Assembly: GCF_023101165.1 (NCBI RefSeq) | Contig: NZ_CP078076.1 | Coordinates: 620,001-684,000, forward strand | Source of the DNA: Microbacterium sufflavum | Lineage (GTDB): Bacteria; Actinomycetota; Actinomycetes; Actinomycetales; Microbacteriaceae | DNA length: 64,000 nucleotides | Reading direction: 5' to 3' | In this document: positions 7,812 through 17,942 of the stretch, piece by piece | Numbering within the stretch: position 1 is the stretch's first letter | Layout of the letters: each line of letters begins with the position of its first letter | The notes under the pieces: model-generated | What the model saw: only the letters and a program-made list of their open reading frames with translations | The model's database searches: none | Told to the model about the DNA's origin: nothing | Made by a program: the position numbers and the translations under genes

Positions 7812-9311
7812 TCAGGCCGGTCGGCCGAGGGATTCCCGATACTCGCCCCACGCCGCGCCCAGGCGGCGCACCCCTTCCGTGAGCACGTCATCGGGCGCCG
7901 TGAAGGGCAGGCGCACGTGGTCGTCGGGGGCCGTGGGGGACGCGGCGAAGGCGGCGGTGCCGGCGATCGAGACGCCGTGGGTCGCCGCGACGCGGGCGAG
8001 AACCGACGCGGACCCCCGGGGCAGCGCGGCCCACAGCGCCAGTCCGCCCCGCGGCGCCACGTACGTCCAGTCGGGCAGGTGCTCGGCCATCAGGTGCTCC
8101 AGCAGCCGCAGCCGCTCCCGATGCACGCGGCTGTTGGCCCGCCGCAGCTCGTCGGCGTGCGCGATGAGGTCGAGCGCGAGCAGCTGACCGGGCACGCTCG
8201 TGGACTGGTCGGCGAGCTGCCGGGCGCCGCGCAGACGCCGCACCAGCACCGGGTCGGCACGCAGCCACCCGATCCGCAGCCCCGCCCAGGCCCACTTCGA
8301 CACCGACTCGACGACCATCACGGGGGCGTCCTGCCGCTCCGAGGCCAGCGTGGGCGGCACGACCCCGTCGAACGAGATCCCCGCGACGACGCGGTCCTCG
8401 ATCACCGGCACACCGTACTGCGCGGCGAGCTCGGCCACGCGGTGCCGGGCCGCGGCGGGCAGGCGCGTGCCCGTGGGGTTCTGGTGGTGGGGGTTGAGCG
8501 CCACCAGCACGGGGCGCAGCCGGGCCATCGCCTGCTCCAGCGCGACCACGTCGAGGCCGTCCGCGCCCATCGGCACCCCCTGCACGGTGCCGCCGCGCAG
8601 CCCCACGCTGTCGGTCACCCCGGGCCAGGTGATCTCCTCCGCGAGCACGATGTCGCCCGGCTCGACGAGCGCGTTCACCACGAGGCTGATCGCCTGCTGC
8701 GCGCCGTGCGTCACCAGGATCTGCTCGGGCGTGGTGGGCGTCCCCTCCGCGCGGTACATCTCGGCGATCAGCTCGCGCAGCACCGGGAGCCCTGCGGGGT
8801 CGGTCTCGGGCAGCAGCGCGAGGTCGAGACGCGGCTGATGGTCGCGGATCAGCTGCACGCCGAGCTCCGGGATCTGCGGCACCGTGCGCAGCAGGTCGAT
8901 CGTGTTCGGCACCGCGGAGAACAGGGCCTCGCCGCGACCGGGACGCGCAGGGGCGGTGGGGGCACCCGTCCCCGCCACGCGGGTGCCGCTCCCCTGGCGG
9001 CGCTCCACGAGCTCCTGCTCCGCGAGCACGGCGTAGGCGGAGACGACCGTGCCGCGCGACACCGACACCGCGGACGCCAGGGAGCGCTCGGCCGGCAGCC
9101 GGTCGCCCGCGCGGAGCTCGCCGCCCGCGATCAGCGCCGAGATGCCGCGCGCGAGCCGGGTCGCCAGCGTTCCGTCGCCGTGGGTCCAGCGGCCGAGCCG
9201 AGCGGCCAGCCCCTCGGTCGACACCTCGCCCGCTCGCACCAGCGGAGTCGCGCGATCCCGGGCCGATCCGTGGTCCATCGGCGCCGCATTGGCCCTGTCA
9301 TCCGTGTCCAT
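7812..9311 (-). CDS. MocR/GabR-type regulator (GntR helix fused to aminotransferase domain)
   Basis: A 499-residue regulator. The winged helix lies at about 44-115 (LPAERSLASAVSVSRGTVVSAY). The fold-type I aminotransferase domain follows, with N279 in NPHHQNPTG, D306 in VIEDRV and PLP lysine K339 in ESVSKWAWAGLRIGW. Such proteins sense PLP or an amine/amino acid rather than transaminate. I chose the ATG at 9311 over an upstream in-frame ATG because the longer form would run through the divergent promoter. CTGGACCAA, the half-site form I associate with MocR operators, lies 12 bp outside this start. Here the divergent gene is an unknown ORF rather than the usual vitamin B6 or amino-acid gene. 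Confidence 0.88.
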   Translation of the reverse strand: MDTDDRANAAPMDHGSARDRATPLVRAGEVSTEGLAARLGRWTHGDGTLATRLARGISALIAGGELRAGDRLPAERSLASAVSVSRGTVVSAYAVLAEQELVERRQGSGTRVAGTGAPTAPARPGRGEALFSAVPNTIDLLRTVPQIPELGVQLIRDHQPRLDLALLPETDPAGLPVLRELIAEMYRAEGTPTTPEQILVTHGAQQAISLVVNALVEPGDIVLAEEITWPGVTDSVGLRGGTVQGVPMGADGLDVVALEQAMARLRPVLVALNPHHQNPTGTRLPAAARHRVAELAAQYGVPVIEDRVVAGISFDGVVPPTLASERQDAPVMVVESVSKWAWAGLRIGWLRADPVLVRRLRGARQLADQSTSVPGQLLALDLIAHADELRRANSRVHRERLRLLEHLMAEHLPDWTYVAPRGGLALWAALPRGSASVLARVAATHGVSIAGTAAFAASPTAPDDHVRLPFTAPDDVLTEGVRRLGAAWGEYRESLGRPA

Positions 9312-9322
9312 GTGACCCGATT

Positions 9323-9394
9323 CTGGACCAATGGACACCTCCACCACCACTCTCACGCCGGATCTGGGGCCAATCCCCGCGGATTGGACCATCG
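9323..9394. promoter_or_regulatory. Putative MocR operator repeats
   Basis: Three related direct elements: CTGGACCAATGG at 9323-9334, CTGGGGCCAATCC at 9364-9376 and ATTGGACCATCG at 9383-9394. MocR proteins often bind direct repeats that include CTGGAC. The first overlaps the start region shared by the two divergent genes; the other two fall inside the first codons of the + strand ORF, so they may be chance. Confidence 0.35.
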
Positions 9395-9804
9395 ACCGGT
9401 TGCTCGCTCACCTCGCCGACGACCGTGCGCTCGACGACCCCGCGCTGGTCGGCCCCCTGCGCCGCCTCGACGCCGCGATCACGGGGAGCGACGACGGGCG
9501 GCCACTCGCCGCGATCGTGCTCGTCCGCTCCCTGGTCCTCGCCGTCGCCGCGACGCCGGCCCTCCGCGCGCGGACCCTGCACGACGTGCTCACGTCCGCC
9601 CGCGCGCGCGGTGCCGGGGTGCCGCGCGACACCCGGGCCCCGCACGTCGCCCCTGCGCAACGCCCCGCCGCTGCCGCGGACACGGGCACCGCGGGGCCGT
9701 TCACGGCACCGGGCTCCCCCGCCGGCGCACGGACCCCCGTGCGGGACGCGGATCCCTCAGCCACCGCGGGACGCGCGAGCGGGCGCGAGCGTCAGGTGGC
9801 CTGA
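9331..9804 (+). CDS. Hypothetical protein divergent from MocR
   Basis: A 157-residue ORF with strong GC bias at third codon positions and a start immediately opposite the MocR gene. I recognise no domain. Residues 1-90 look like a helical domain (WTIDRLLAHLADDRALDD, IVLVRSLVLAVAATPALRARTLHDVL). The last 60 residues are Pro/Ala/Arg-rich and probably disordered. There are no membrane helices or signal peptide. There is no Shine-Dalgarno site, but GATTCT lies 6 nt before the ATG, fitting leaderless initiation. Its 3' end overlaps the DUF4407 gene by 13 bp. Confidence 0.5.
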   Translation: MDTSTTTLTPDLGPIPADWTIDRLLAHLADDRALDDPALVGPLRRLDAAITGSDDGRPLAAIVLVRSLVLAVAATPALRARTLHDVLTSARARGAGVPRDTRAPHVAPAQRPAAAADTGTAGPFTAPGSPAGARTPVRDADPSATAGRASGRERQVA

Positions 9805-11264
9805 GCGCCCGGGGTCGTGACGATATCGGCGCGGTCGCGGAAGCCCTCGGCCGTCACCCGGTCGAGCGCCACCTGCTTGCGGATCGCGACGGCCTTCTCG
9901 TACAGGCTCGGGTCGCCGTAGCTCGTGAGCACCTTCACCAGCACCGGCAGCAGCTCGATCATGAAGAACAGCGCGGCGATCAGGATGTGCGCCCACAGGA
10001 TGGCCGGCTCCTTCTCGCTGAGCCGGTTGAGTCCGCTGATCTGGCTGAGCAGCCCCACCGCACCCGCGTTGCCCTGCGCGACCGCATCCGCGCGGGCGTT
10101 GTACGCGGCGAGCGCCTGGTCATACGTCTCGCGCGCGGCCGGAAGCTCGTCCTTCGCCTGCTGGCGGTTCTGCGTCTCGGAGGTCGAGGTGTTCTCCTTG
10201 GCGGCGGTGCCGGCGGCCGCGAGCTCGTCGTTGGCCGTGCGCAGCTGGGCGGCCAGCGCGTCGTAGGTCTGCTGCGCCTCGGCGAGCTGGGCCTGCGCGG
10301 CCTGCGAGCTCGCGCCCTCGCCATTCACCCCGGTGCACCCGGGGACGGTACCAGCGCCCTCGCCCGTCAGCTCGCACTGGTAGAGCACGCGCGCCTGGTC
10401 GATCACGGCCTGCTGCGCGGTCATCTTCGCGGTGAGGTCGTCGACCGTGGCCTGCGCGGCCGACTCGCTGGCGGACGACGAGTCGGTGCCCGCGACGATC
10501 CCGGTCGCCGCCTGGTTCTCCAGCTCCGAGACCCGCTCGGAGGCGGCATCGAGGGCCTTGCGCTCCGGGCCCGATTCGAGCGCCTCCTGATCGGACTGCG
10601 CCTGGACGATATTGGTCGCGGCGACCTCGCGAGAGATGTCGTTGTGGAAGATCTGCAGCACGAGCGGCTCCGCCACGACGAAGCCGATGATGGCCGCCAT
10701 GATCACCCGCGGGATCGCCAGCCCGATGAGCTTCCACACGTTCCTGGTCGAGGTCATGGTCGAGGTGAGGAACCGGTCGAGGTTGAAGATGATGAGCGCC
10801 CACACCACCGCGAGCGGCACCGCGAGCCAGATCGCGGCCTGCACACCCGTGGTCAGCGCGAACAGCATCGAGATCGCGGACACGAGTGCGGTGCCGGCGA
10901 GCACGAAGAACATCTGCACGAAGCGGGGCGTCTCGCCGGGCACGCGGTCGAGGATCTCGCCCTCCGCGCCGCCGAGGATCGCGAGGGCGCGGAGTCGCTC
11001 GGCGGCCGTGCGGCGACGGCGGGGCGGCCGGGCGCGACGCGCGCGGGCCGGCTGCTCCTCGGTTGCGGCATCGGCGTCGGCGTCCTCCGTCGTCCGCGCG
11101 GACTCGGCACGCTCCGGAGCGTCGACGAAGGGGTCGGGGTCGGGTCCCGTCGGCTCGAACTCGCGCAGGAAGTCGAGGTCATCCGTCTCGGCGTTCGGGT
11201 CGCCGTCGAGGATGATCCGACCCTGCGAGTCGAAGCGACCCGGGCGATGGGCGGAATAGGGCAT
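9792..11264 (-). CDS. DUF4407 membrane protein with large loop domain
   Basis: A 490-residue protein with an acidic then arginine-rich cytoplasmic N-terminus (1-90). Three clustered membrane helices follow at about 115-138, 143-162 and 178-200. A long Ala/Gln/Glu-rich segment of about 200 residues, predicted coiled coil (NIVQAQSDQEALESGPERK onward), leads to a fourth helix (ILIAALFFMIELLPVLVKVL). Two cysteines in that loop (QCELT, GCTGV) could form a disulfide if it is outside the cell. The layout fits DUF4407, a family without assigned function. The ATG at 11264 is chosen for the -10 box TACCCT 6 nt before it. Confidence 0.75.
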   Translation of the reverse strand: MPYSAHRPGRFDSQGRIILDGDPNAETDDLDFLREFEPTGPDPDPFVDAPERAESARTTEDADADAATEEQPARARRARPPRRRRTAAERLRALAILGGAEGEILDRVPGETPRFVQMFFVLAGTALVSAISMLFALTTGVQAAIWLAVPLAVVWALIIFNLDRFLTSTMTSTRNVWKLIGLAIPRVIMAAIIGFVVAEPLVLQIFHNDISREVAATNIVQAQSDQEALESGPERKALDAASERVSELENQAATGIVAGTDSSSASESAAQATVDDLTAKMTAQQAVIDQARVLYQCELTGEGAGTVPGCTGVNGEGASSQAAQAQLAEAQQTYDALAAQLRTANDELAAAGTAAKENTSTSETQNRQQAKDELPAARETYDQALAAYNARADAVAQGNAGAVGLLSQISGLNRLSEKEPAILWAHILIAALFFMIELLPVLVKVLTSYGDPSLYEKAVAIRKQVALDRVTAEGFRDRADIVTTPGAQAT

Positions 11265-11270
11265 CCGGAC

Positions 11271-11276
11271 AGGGTA
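11271..11276 (-). promoter_or_regulatory. -10 box of a probable leaderless promoter
   Basis: Minus-strand TACCCT followed by GTCCGG and then the ATG of the DUF4407 gene. Confidence 0.45.
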
Positions 11277-11314
11277 CGAAGCCCGCCTTGGAGTCGCTCT
11301 CAGGAAAGCCCTGA

Positions 11315-12604
11315 TCAGGCCATCGCGGCGGCGGCGGCCTCGTCCTCGGTGGTGGCGACGAGCTGACCGCACGCCCCGTCGATCTCCTTGCCGCGGGTGT
11401 CGCGGAGGGTGGTCGGGATGCCGGCGTCGTTGAGGCGGCGCACGAACTCGTCGGTCACGTCACGCTCGGACGAGGTCCAGATCGATCCGGGCGTCGGGTT
11501 CAGCGGGATCGGGTTGACGTGCACCCAGCCGCGACCGCGCTGGTTGAGCTTCTCGGCCAGCAGGTCGGCGCGCCAGGCGTGGTCGTTCATGTCCTTGATG
11601 AGCGCGTACTCGATCGACACGCGGCGGCCGGTCTTGGCGTAGTAGTCGTAGGCGGCGTCGAGGGCCTCATCGACCTTCCACCGCGAGTTCACCGGGATGA
11701 GCTCGTCGCGCAGGTGGTCGTCGGGCGCGTGCAGCGACAGCGCGAAGGTGACCGGGATGTTCTCGTCGGCGAGCTTCCTGATCGCGGGCACGAGGCCGAC
11801 CGTGGAGACCGTGATGCCGCGGGCGCTCATGCCCAGGCCGTCGGGCTGCGGCGCGACCATGATGCGCACCGCATCCATCACGCGCTTGTAGTTCGCGAGA
11901 GGCTCGCCCATGCCCATGAAGACGATGTTCGACACGCGCTCCATCGAGTGGTCGTCGCGCTTCTTGCCGCCCAGCTCGCCGTTCGCGATCGCCCGGTTGG
12001 CCCGCACGATCTGCTCGATGATCTCGGCGGTCGACATGTTGCGGGTCAGCCCGGCCTGGCCGGTCGCGCAGAACGGGCAGTTCATGCCGCAGCCGGCCTG
12101 GCTCGACACGCACAGGGTGATGCGGCCGGGGTAGCGCATGAGCACCGACTCGACGAGCGCGCCGTCGTGCAGGCGCCACAGGAACTTGATCGTGTCGCCA
12201 CGGTCGGTCTCCAGCCGGCGCACCTCGGTCATCAGCGGCGGGAGCATGCCCGCGACCAGCTCGTCGCGGATCCCGGCGGGGAGGTCGGTCATCTCGGCCG
12301 GGTCGGACGTGTAGTGGCGGAAGTAGTGGGTGGCGAGCTGCTTGGCGCGGAAGCCGGGCAGCCCGAGCTCCTTCACCTTCGAGATGCGCTCGGCCGGGGT
12401 GAGGTCGGCCAGGTGCACCGGCGGCTTGCCGCGCTTGGGGCTCGCGAACTGCAGCAGCGGACGGCCCTCGGCGTCTTTCTTCTGCGTCCAGCCCTCGGTC
12501 GCCGGGCGCACCTGGGGGGCACGGGTCTCACGGATCGCCCCCGAGCGGGACGACGCGGGCGCTGCCTGGGGGCGCGTCTCGCGCGTGCGGGGGTTCTCAG
12601 TCAT
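11315..12604 (-). CDS. rlmN: Dual-specificity RNA methyltransferase RlmN
   Basis: A 429-residue radical-SAM enzyme that methylates C2 of adenine 2503 in 23S rRNA and of A37 in some tRNAs. The [4Fe-4S] triad CxxxCxxC is C172, C176 and C179 (CGMNCPFC). The second catalytic cysteine is C412 in the conserved [15 protein letters not shown]-binding GMGEPL and SLHAPDD are present. An extra Ala/Arg/Pro-rich stretch of about 40 residues precedes the conserved region. TATCCT lies 6 nt before the ATG at 12604, so it is probably expressed independently of the iol genes ending 44 bp upstream. Confidence 0.96.
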   Translation of the reverse strand: MTENPRTRETRPQAAPASSRSGAIRETRAPQVRPATEGWTQKKDAEGRPLLQFASPKRGKPPVHLADLTPAERISKVKELGLPGFRAKQLATHYFRHYTSDPAEMTDLPAGIRDELVAGMLPPLMTEVRRLETDRGDTIKFLWRLHDGALVESVLMRYPGRITLCVSSQAGCGMNCPFCATGQAGLTRNMSTAEIIEQIVRANRAIANGELGGKKRDDHSMERVSNIVFMGMGEPLANYKRVMDAVRIMVAPQPDGLGMSARGITVSTVGLVPAIRKLADENIPVTFALSLHAPDDHLRDELIPVNSRWKVDEALDAAYDYYAKTGRRVSIEYALIKDMNDHAWRADLLAEKLNQRGRGWVHVNPIPLNPTPGSIWTSSERDVTDEFVRRLNDAGIPTTLRDTRGKEIDGACGQLVATTEDEAAAAAMA

Positions 12605-12610
12605 CCTTCC

Positions 12611-12616
12611 AGGATA
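12611..12616 (-). promoter_or_regulatory. -10 box of a probable leaderless promoter (rlmN)
   Basis: Minus-strand TATCCT, then GGAAGG, then ATG. GGAAGG abuts the start codon and could not act as a normal ribosome site. Confidence 0.5.
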
Positions 12617-12648
12617 CCGGGGGCCGGGTGGGAGGCGGCTGGGCCGGA

Positions 12649-14559
12649 TCAGCCGAGCAGCGGGCGCTGCGCCGTGCGCTGCTGCTCGTACTCCGCGCGG
12701 GCCCGCCGGGCGCTGTCGGTCGACGCGACCTCGGCGACCGGCACGTCCCACCAGCCCTCGCCGTCCGGCGCGTAGACCGTGGGGTCGCTCTCCACGTGGA
12801 TCACGGTCGTGCGCTCCGCCGCCTTCGCCGCGCGCACCGCCGCCCGCAGGTCCTCGATCGCGGAGGGACCGGGGGCGACCTCGATCACGTCGACGCCGTA
12901 GCTGCGCGCGTTCATGGCGAGGTCTACCGGCAGCACGTCGCCGTGCTGGAAGCTGCGGGCCTGCGCGTCGTACCGGCGGTACTTGGTGCCGAAGCGCTCC
13001 GTCCCGACCGTCTCGGACAGGTGCCCGATCGACGCGAAGCCCTGGTTCTGGATGAGCACCACGATGAGCTTGATGCCCTCCGCCACCGCCGTCGCGAGCT
13101 CCGAGCTGAGCATGAGGTAGGAGCCGTCGCCGACCATCACCACCACGTCGCGGTCGTCGCCCGCCGCCTCCAGGCCGCGCTTGACGCCCAGCCCGCCCGC
13201 GATCTCGTAGCCCATCGTGGAGAAGGCGTACTCCACGTGGTAGCCGAGCGGGTCGCTGACGCGCCACAGCTTGTGCAGGTCGCCGGGCAGCGAGCCCGCG
13301 GCCTGCACGATCACATCCCGGTCCGCGACCTCGGCCCGCACCGCCCCGATGATCTCGGGCTGCCCCGGCAGCTCGCGGCCGGTCGGGGCGAGGGCGGCGT
13401 CGACCGTCGCGTCCCACTCCCGCTTCTGCGCGGCGGCCTCGTCGGCGAGCTCCGTGCGCACGCGGGTGCCGCGCAGCTCGGCGGTCAGCGCCTCCAGCGC
13501 CTCCCGGGCGTCGGCGATCACCGGCAGCTGCGTGCCGTGCTTGTAGGCGTCGAACGGGGCGACGTTCACGTTCACGAACACCGCGTCGGGGTGCTGGAAG
13601 GCCGACCTCGACGCCGTCGTGAAGTCGCTGTACCGCGTTCCGACGCCGATGATCACGTCGGCCTGGGCCGCGAGCCGGTTCGCGGCCGTGGAGCCGGTGG
13701 CGCCGACCCCGCCCAGGTACTGCGGGTGATCCCACGGCAGCACGCCGCCGCCCGCCTGGGTCGTGCCGACGGGGATGCCGGTCGCCTCGACGAAGTCGCG
13801 CAGCGCGCCCTCCGCCTCGGAGTACAGCACACCGCCGCCCGCGATGAGGAACGGCCGCCGCGCTCCGCGGATCGCGGCGACCGCCCTGGCCAGGGGTCCG
13901 CGCTCGGGCAGCGGCCGGCGCACGTGCCACTCCCGCTCCTGCAGGAACTCGACCGGCACGTCCAGCGCCTCGGCCTGCACGTCTTCCGGCAGCGCGATCG
14001 TCACGGCCCCGGTCTCGGCCGGATCCGTGAGCACCCGCAGCGCGGCGAGCGCCACGGAGAACAGCTGCTCCGGCCGCTGCACCCGGTCGAAGAACACCGA
14101 CACCGGGCGGAAGGCGTCGTTGACCGTGAGCCCGATGTCGTGCGGTCGCTCCAGCTGCTGCAGCACCGGGTCGGCGACGCGCGTGGCGAAGGTGTCGCTG
14201 GGGAGCAGCAGCGCGGGCAGGCGGTTGGTGGTCGCCAGGGCCGCACCGGTGAGCATGTTCGTGGCGCCGGGGCCCACCGAGGCCGTGCTGGCGAACGTCG
14301 CGCGGCGGCGGTGCATCCGTGCGAACCCGACGGCCTGGTGCACCATCGCCTGCTCGTTGCGCGCCTGGTGGTACGGCATCAGCTCCGGCTGCTCGAGGTG
14401 GTACTGCTGCAGCGCCTGCCCGAGACCGGCGACGTTGCCGTGCCCGAAGATGCCGAACATGCCGGGGATCGTGCGCTCGCGGTGCTCGCCGTCGACCGTC
14501 CACTGCTGCGCCAGGAACTCCACCAGCGCCTGGCCGACCGTCATCCGCCTCGTCCGCAT
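12649..14559 (-). CDS. iolD: 3D-(3,5/4)-trihydroxycyclohexane-1,2-dione hydrolase (IolD)
   Basis: A 636-residue ThDP enzyme that opens the ring of the diketo inositol intermediate, the only C-C ring cleavage in the myo-inositol pathway. Seen: the family N-terminus ([18 protein letters not shown]), the cofactor-activating glutamate region ([16 protein letters not shown]), and the ThDP/Mg motif beginning [16 protein letters not shown] and ending in QNQGF. The ATG at 14559 has AAGGAG 8 nt upstream, and its first base is the last base of the iolB stop (TGATG), so the two are translationally coupled. It is the last gene of the iol run. Confidence 0.96.
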   Translation of the reverse strand: MRTRRMTVGQALVEFLAQQWTVDGEHRERTIPGMFGIFGHGNVAGLGQALQQYHLEQPELMPYHQARNEQAMVHQAVGFARMHRRRATFASTASVGPGATNMLTGAALATTNRLPALLLPSDTFATRVADPVLQQLERPHDIGLTVNDAFRPVSVFFDRVQRPEQLFSVALAALRVLTDPAETGAVTIALPEDVQAEALDVPVEFLQEREWHVRRPLPERGPLARAVAAIRGARRPFLIAGGGVLYSEAEGALRDFVEATGIPVGTTQAGGGVLPWDHPQYLGGVGATGSTAANRLAAQADVIIGVGTRYSDFTTASRSAFQHPDAVFVNVNVAPFDAYKHGTQLPVIADAREALEALTAELRGTRVRTELADEAAAQKREWDATVDAALAPTGRELPGQPEIIGAVRAEVADRDVIVQAAGSLPGDLHKLWRVSDPLGYHVEYAFSTMGYEIAGGLGVKRGLEAAGDDRDVVVMVGDGSYLMLSSELATAVAEGIKLIVVLIQNQGFASIGHLSETVGTERFGTKYRRYDAQARSFQHGDVLPVDLAMNARSYGVDVIEVAPGPSAIEDLRAAVRAAKAAERTTVIHVESDPTVYAPDGEGWWDVPVAEVASTDSARRARAEYEQQRTAQRPLLG

Positions 14560-15470
14560 CACTGCGCTCCTTCTGCTCGATAGGGAAGCCGCGGGTCGAT
14601 GTCCTGCCCGCTCCAGCTGTCGCGCACCCACGCGTGCGCGGGGTCGTCGGTGATGAGCCACGAGCGCTCCGGGTCGGGACCGGCCATCACGTTCAGGTAG
14701 TAGAGGTCGTAGCCGGGGGCGGCGACCGCTGGCCCGTGATAGCCGTAGGGCACGAGCGCGACATCGCCCGTGCGCACCATCGCCGAGACGTCGATGTCGC
14801 CCGCGTCCGAGGAGTAGGTGGCGAACATCCCGAACGCCGCGTCGGCCGACGCCGCCCGCCCGCCGTCACGCGTGGGCGCGGCCTCGAAGTAGTAGATCTC
14901 CTCCAGGCGCGACTCCCGCCCCGGCACATGGGCGTCGTGCTTGTGCGGCGGGTACGACGACCAGTTCTCCGCGGGAGTGAGCACCTCGCACACGATCAGG
15001 CGCTCCGCGTCGAGGGTCGCCGGGGTGCCGAAGTTGTGCACCTGCCGGCTCGACCGCCCCGCCCCGCGCAGCTCGACCGGGGTCTCATCGGCGCGGAGGT
15101 GCCGGGTGGGATGCACGACCGTCGTCGGGGCGGAGGCCACCGCGACCCGTCCGGTCCCGCGGATCACCGCGGTCGCGGCGCACGAGAGGTACAGCACGTC
15201 GGTGGGACCGTGGAACACGGAGGTCCGTCCGGCGAGGGTCGTCTCCGTCGTCGCGCCGCCCTCGGTGTGCGTCACCGTGAAGGAGCCCGCGAGCGGGACG
15301 ACGATGCGCTCGACCCCGGACTCGGCGAGCGCGAGGCTCTCCCCGTCCGCGAGCACGCCCACGCGCAGGCCCGTGTGCGCCCACCCCGGCAGCGCCTCGT
15401 CGACCACGCTCTCCCAGCCGTCGCGGCCGAGGGCACCGCGCGGGTGGAACCACGGATCGTTCGCGGTCAT
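14559..15470 (-). CDS. iolB: 5-deoxy-glucuronate isomerase (IolB)
   Basis: A 303-residue bicupin converting 5-deoxy-D-glucuronate to 2-deoxy-5-keto-D-gluconate. The metal-binding SYPPHKHD and RLEEIYYFE segments and the C-terminal [24 protein letters not shown] are hallmark. The ATG at 15470 has GGAGG 5 nt upstream. It lies 38 bp after iolA and is coupled to iolD. Confidence 0.96.
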   Translation of the reverse strand: MTANDPWFHPRGALGRDGWESVVDEALPGWAHTGLRVGVLADGESLALAESGVERIVVPLAGSFTVTHTEGGATTETTLAGRTSVFHGPTDVLYLSCAATAVIRGTGRVAVASAPTTVVHPTRHLRADETPVELRGAGRSSRQVHNFGTPATLDAERLIVCEVLTPAENWSSYPPHKHDAHVPGRESRLEEIYYFEAAPTRDGGRAASADAAFGMFATYSSDAGDIDVSAMVRTGDVALVPYGYHGPAVAAPGYDLYYLNVMAGPDPERSWLITDDPAHAWVRDSWSGQDIDPRLPYRAEGAQ

Positions 15471-15508
15471 GGCGCCTCCTGTCGGTGTCGATCGGATGGT
15501 CGGTGTCG

Positions 15509-17026
15509 TCAGCGGTTCTGCGGGAAGCCGAGGTCGATGCCGCCGTGGGTGGCGGGGTCGAGCCAGCGGCTGGTGACGGCCTTCTCGCGGGTGAAGAAGT
15601 CGAACCCGTGCACACCGTACGCCTTGGCGTCGCCGAACAGCGACGCCTTCCACCCGCCGAACGAGTGGTAGGCGACGGGTACCGGGATGGGCACGTTGAT
15701 GCCGATCATGCCCACCTGCACCTCGTGCTGGAAGCGGCGGGCCGCTCCCCCGTCGTTCGTGAAGATCGCGGTGCCGTTGCCGAAGCGCCCGGAGTTGATC
15801 AGGTCGACGCCCTCCTGGAACGTCTCGACCCGCACGACCGAGAGCACCGGGCCGAAGATCTCCTCCGTGTAGGCGCGGGAGTCGGTGGGGATGTCGTCGA
15901 TCAGGGTGGGGCCGAAGAAGAAGCCGTCCTCGCGCCCGTCCACCGTCAGGCCACGGCCGTCCACCACGATGCGGGCGCCGTCGGCCTCCGCGATGTCGAC
16001 GTAGCCGGAGACCTTCGCCCGGTGCTCCGCGCTGATCAGCGGGCCCATGTCGGGCTCGCCGGTGCCGTCGCCCGCGCCGTCGCCCACCCGCAGCGTCGCG
16101 ATCCGCTCGGTGATCTTCGCGATCAGCTCGTCCGCGACGGGATCCACCGCCAGCACGACCGACACGGCCATGCAGCGCTCGCCCGCGGCACCGAAGCCCG
16201 CGTTCACGGCCTGATCCGCGACCAGGTCGAGGTCGGCGTCCGGCAGCACCAGCATGTGGTTCTTCGCACCGCCGAGGGCCTGCACGCGCTTGCCGGTGCG
16301 CGACGCCGTCTCGTAGATGTACTGCGCGATGGGCGTCGATCCCACGAACGAGATCGACTGCACGGTGTCGCTGTGCAGCAGCCCGTCGACCGCCTGCTTG
16401 TCACCCTGCAGGACCGTGAACACCCCGGCGGGCAGCCCCGCCTCGGCCCACAGCTCGGCCAGCCACAGCGCGGCGGACGGGTCCTTCTCGCTCGGCTTGA
16501 GGACCACCGCGTTGCCCGCCGCGATCGCCACGGGGAAGAACCACATCGGCACCATCGCCGGGAAGTTGAACGGCGAGATGATGCCCACGACACCCAGCGG
16601 CTGCTTGAGCGAGTACACGTCGATCCCGGTCGAGGCGTTCTCCGAGTAGGCGCCCTTGATCAGGTGCGGGAACCCGGTCGCCAGCTCCACGACCTCCTGG
16701 CCGCGCAGGATCTCGCCCATCGCGTCGGAGAGCACCTTGCCGTGCTCGGCGGTGATGATCGCGGCGAGCTCGCCCTTGCGGGCGTTCAGCAGCTCCCGGA
16801 ACGCGAACAGCACGCCCTGCCGCTTCGCGATCGACCACGTGCTCCACTCCGCGAAACCGCGCTCCGCGGACGCGAGGGCCGCGGCGATCTCGGCTTCGTC
16901 GGCGAGCGCGACCCTGGCGGTCTCGGCGCCCGTGGCGGGGTTGAACACGGGGGCGGTCCGCCCGCTGGTCGAGGCGTGCGGGGCACCGTCGATCCAGTGG
17001 CCGATGACGGGGGTGTCGGAGCTCAT
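15509..17026 (-). CDS. iolA: Methylmalonate/malonate-semialdehyde dehydrogenase, acylating (IolA/MmsA)
   Basis: A 505-residue NAD/CoA-dependent aldehyde dehydrogenase making acetyl-CoA (or propionyl-CoA) from malonate (methylmalonate) semialdehyde. N154 in SPFNFP, K177 in LKPSE and nucleophile C285 in GERCMA are present. The usual general-base glutamate is replaced (LGGAKNH near 251), typical of the CoA-acylating subfamily. Position within the iol operon supports the malonate-semialdehyde role; it could also take the product of the valine pathway enzyme encoded at 49298-50359. Confidence 0.95.
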   Translation of the reverse strand: MSSDTPVIGHWIDGAPHASTSGRTAPVFNPATGAETARVALADEAEIAAALASAERGFAEWSTWSIAKRQGVLFAFRELLNARKGELAAIITAEHGKVLSDAMGEILRGQEVVELATGFPHLIKGAYSENASTGIDVYSLKQPLGVVGIISPFNFPAMVPMWFFPVAIAAGNAVVLKPSEKDPSAALWLAELWAEAGLPAGVFTVLQGDKQAVDGLLHSDTVQSISFVGSTPIAQYIYETASRTGKRVQALGGAKNHMLVLPDADLDLVADQAVNAGFGAAGERCMAVSVVLAVDPVADELIAKITERIATLRVGDGAGDGTGEPDMGPLISAEHRAKVSGYVDIAEADGARIVVDGRGLTVDGREDGFFFGPTLIDDIPTDSRAYTEEIFGPVLSVVRVETFQEGVDLINSGRFGNGTAIFTNDGGAARRFQHEVQVGMIGINVPIPVPVAYHSFGGWKASLFGDAKAYGVHGFDFFTREKAVTSRWLDPATHGGIDLGFPQNR

Positions 17027-17041
17027 GCGGGTCCTTCGGGA

Positions 17042-17941
17042 TCAGGCCGACAGGCCGGGGTGGACGAGGGAGGCGGCGACGTCGATGGCCGCGGCCACGT
17101 CGATGTCGGCGGAGTACAGCAGCGTGCGGCCGACCGTGAGGCCGCGCACGCCGGGGAGCGACAGGGCGTCCTCCCACGAGGAGAACGTGTCGTCGGGGTC
17201 GGCACCCGCGTCGCCGCCGAGCAGCAGCACGGGCAGGGTGGTCGCGGCGAGCACGCGCTCCATGTCGTCGACCACGGGCAGCTTGAGCCACGTGCTCGCG
17301 CTGCTGGCGCCCAGACCGCTCGCGATGGCGATCGACAGCATCACGGCGTCGGGGCTGAGGTCGTTGACGATACGGCCGTCGACGCGGCGGCTCAGGAACG
17401 GCTCGAGCATGATCGGCAGGTCGGCGCGGGCCGCCGCGGTCACCGCGTCGGCCGTGGAGGCCAGGGTCGGCGCCGTGCCGTCGTCGTCGAGGTTCACGCG
17501 CAGCAGCGCCTTGGCGAAGTCGATGCCCGAGTCCACCATCGCCGGCACGTCGTACCCGGTGTAGCGGTCGTCCATCTCGAAGCTCGCACCCCGCAGCCCG
17601 CCGCGGTTCATCGAGCCGACCACGATCTTGTCGTCGAGCAGGCCGAGCACGGCCAGGTCATCGATGATGTCGGGCGTGCCGAGCACCCCGTCGACGCCCG
17701 GGTGGCGCAGCGCGATCGCGAGCCGGTCGAGCAGCTCGTAGCGGTCGGCCATGGCGTAGGGCTCCGCGCCCACCGCGAGGGCTCCGCGTGCGGGATGGTC
17801 GGCCGCGATGATGAACAGCCGTCCGTCGCCGCGGATGATGTCGCGGCGACGACGCGCGGCCAGCAGCTCGCGGATCGCCCGGGGGGACTCGGCCCGCACG
17901 GTGCGCAGTCGCTCGAAGTCCTCTTGCGTCAGTGCTGTCAT
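17042..17941 (-). CDS. Aldolase of the iol operon (Cgl0159-like, IolJ role)
   Basis: A 299-residue (beta/alpha)8 protein of the DeoC/LacD-like aldolase clan as found in actinobacterial inositol operons. LFIIAADHPARGALAVG near residue 42, FLSRRVDGRI and the C-terminal LLLGGDAG and GLTVGRTLLYS phosphate-site loops support this. No standard iolJ is present here, so it probably splits 2-deoxy-5-keto-gluconate-6-phosphate into DHAP and malonate semialdehyde. I chose the ATG at 17941, with GGAG 9 nt upstream; an ATG at 17950 would overlap iolC by 8 nt and touch its ribosome site. Confidence 0.8.
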   Translation of the reverse strand: MTALTQEDFERLRTVRAESPRAIRELLAARRRRDIIRGDGRLFIIAADHPARGALAVGAEPYAMADRYELLDRLAIALRHPGVDGVLGTPDIIDDLAVLGLLDDKIVVGSMNRGGLRGASFEMDDRYTGYDVPAMVDSGIDFAKALLRVNLDDDGTAPTLASTADAVTAAARADLPIMLEPFLSRRVDGRIVNDLSPDAVMLSIAIASGLGASSASTWLKLPVVDDMERVLAATTLPVLLLGGDAGADPDDTFSSWEDALSLPGVRGLTVGRTLLYSADIDVAAAIDVAASLVHPGLSA

Positions 17942-17942
17942 G

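Noticed and set aside
7917..11366. A 1149-codon plus-strand open frame
   Set aside because: Antisense to MocR and DUF4407, low-complexity Arg/Gly/His translation, no start signal; a composition shadow.
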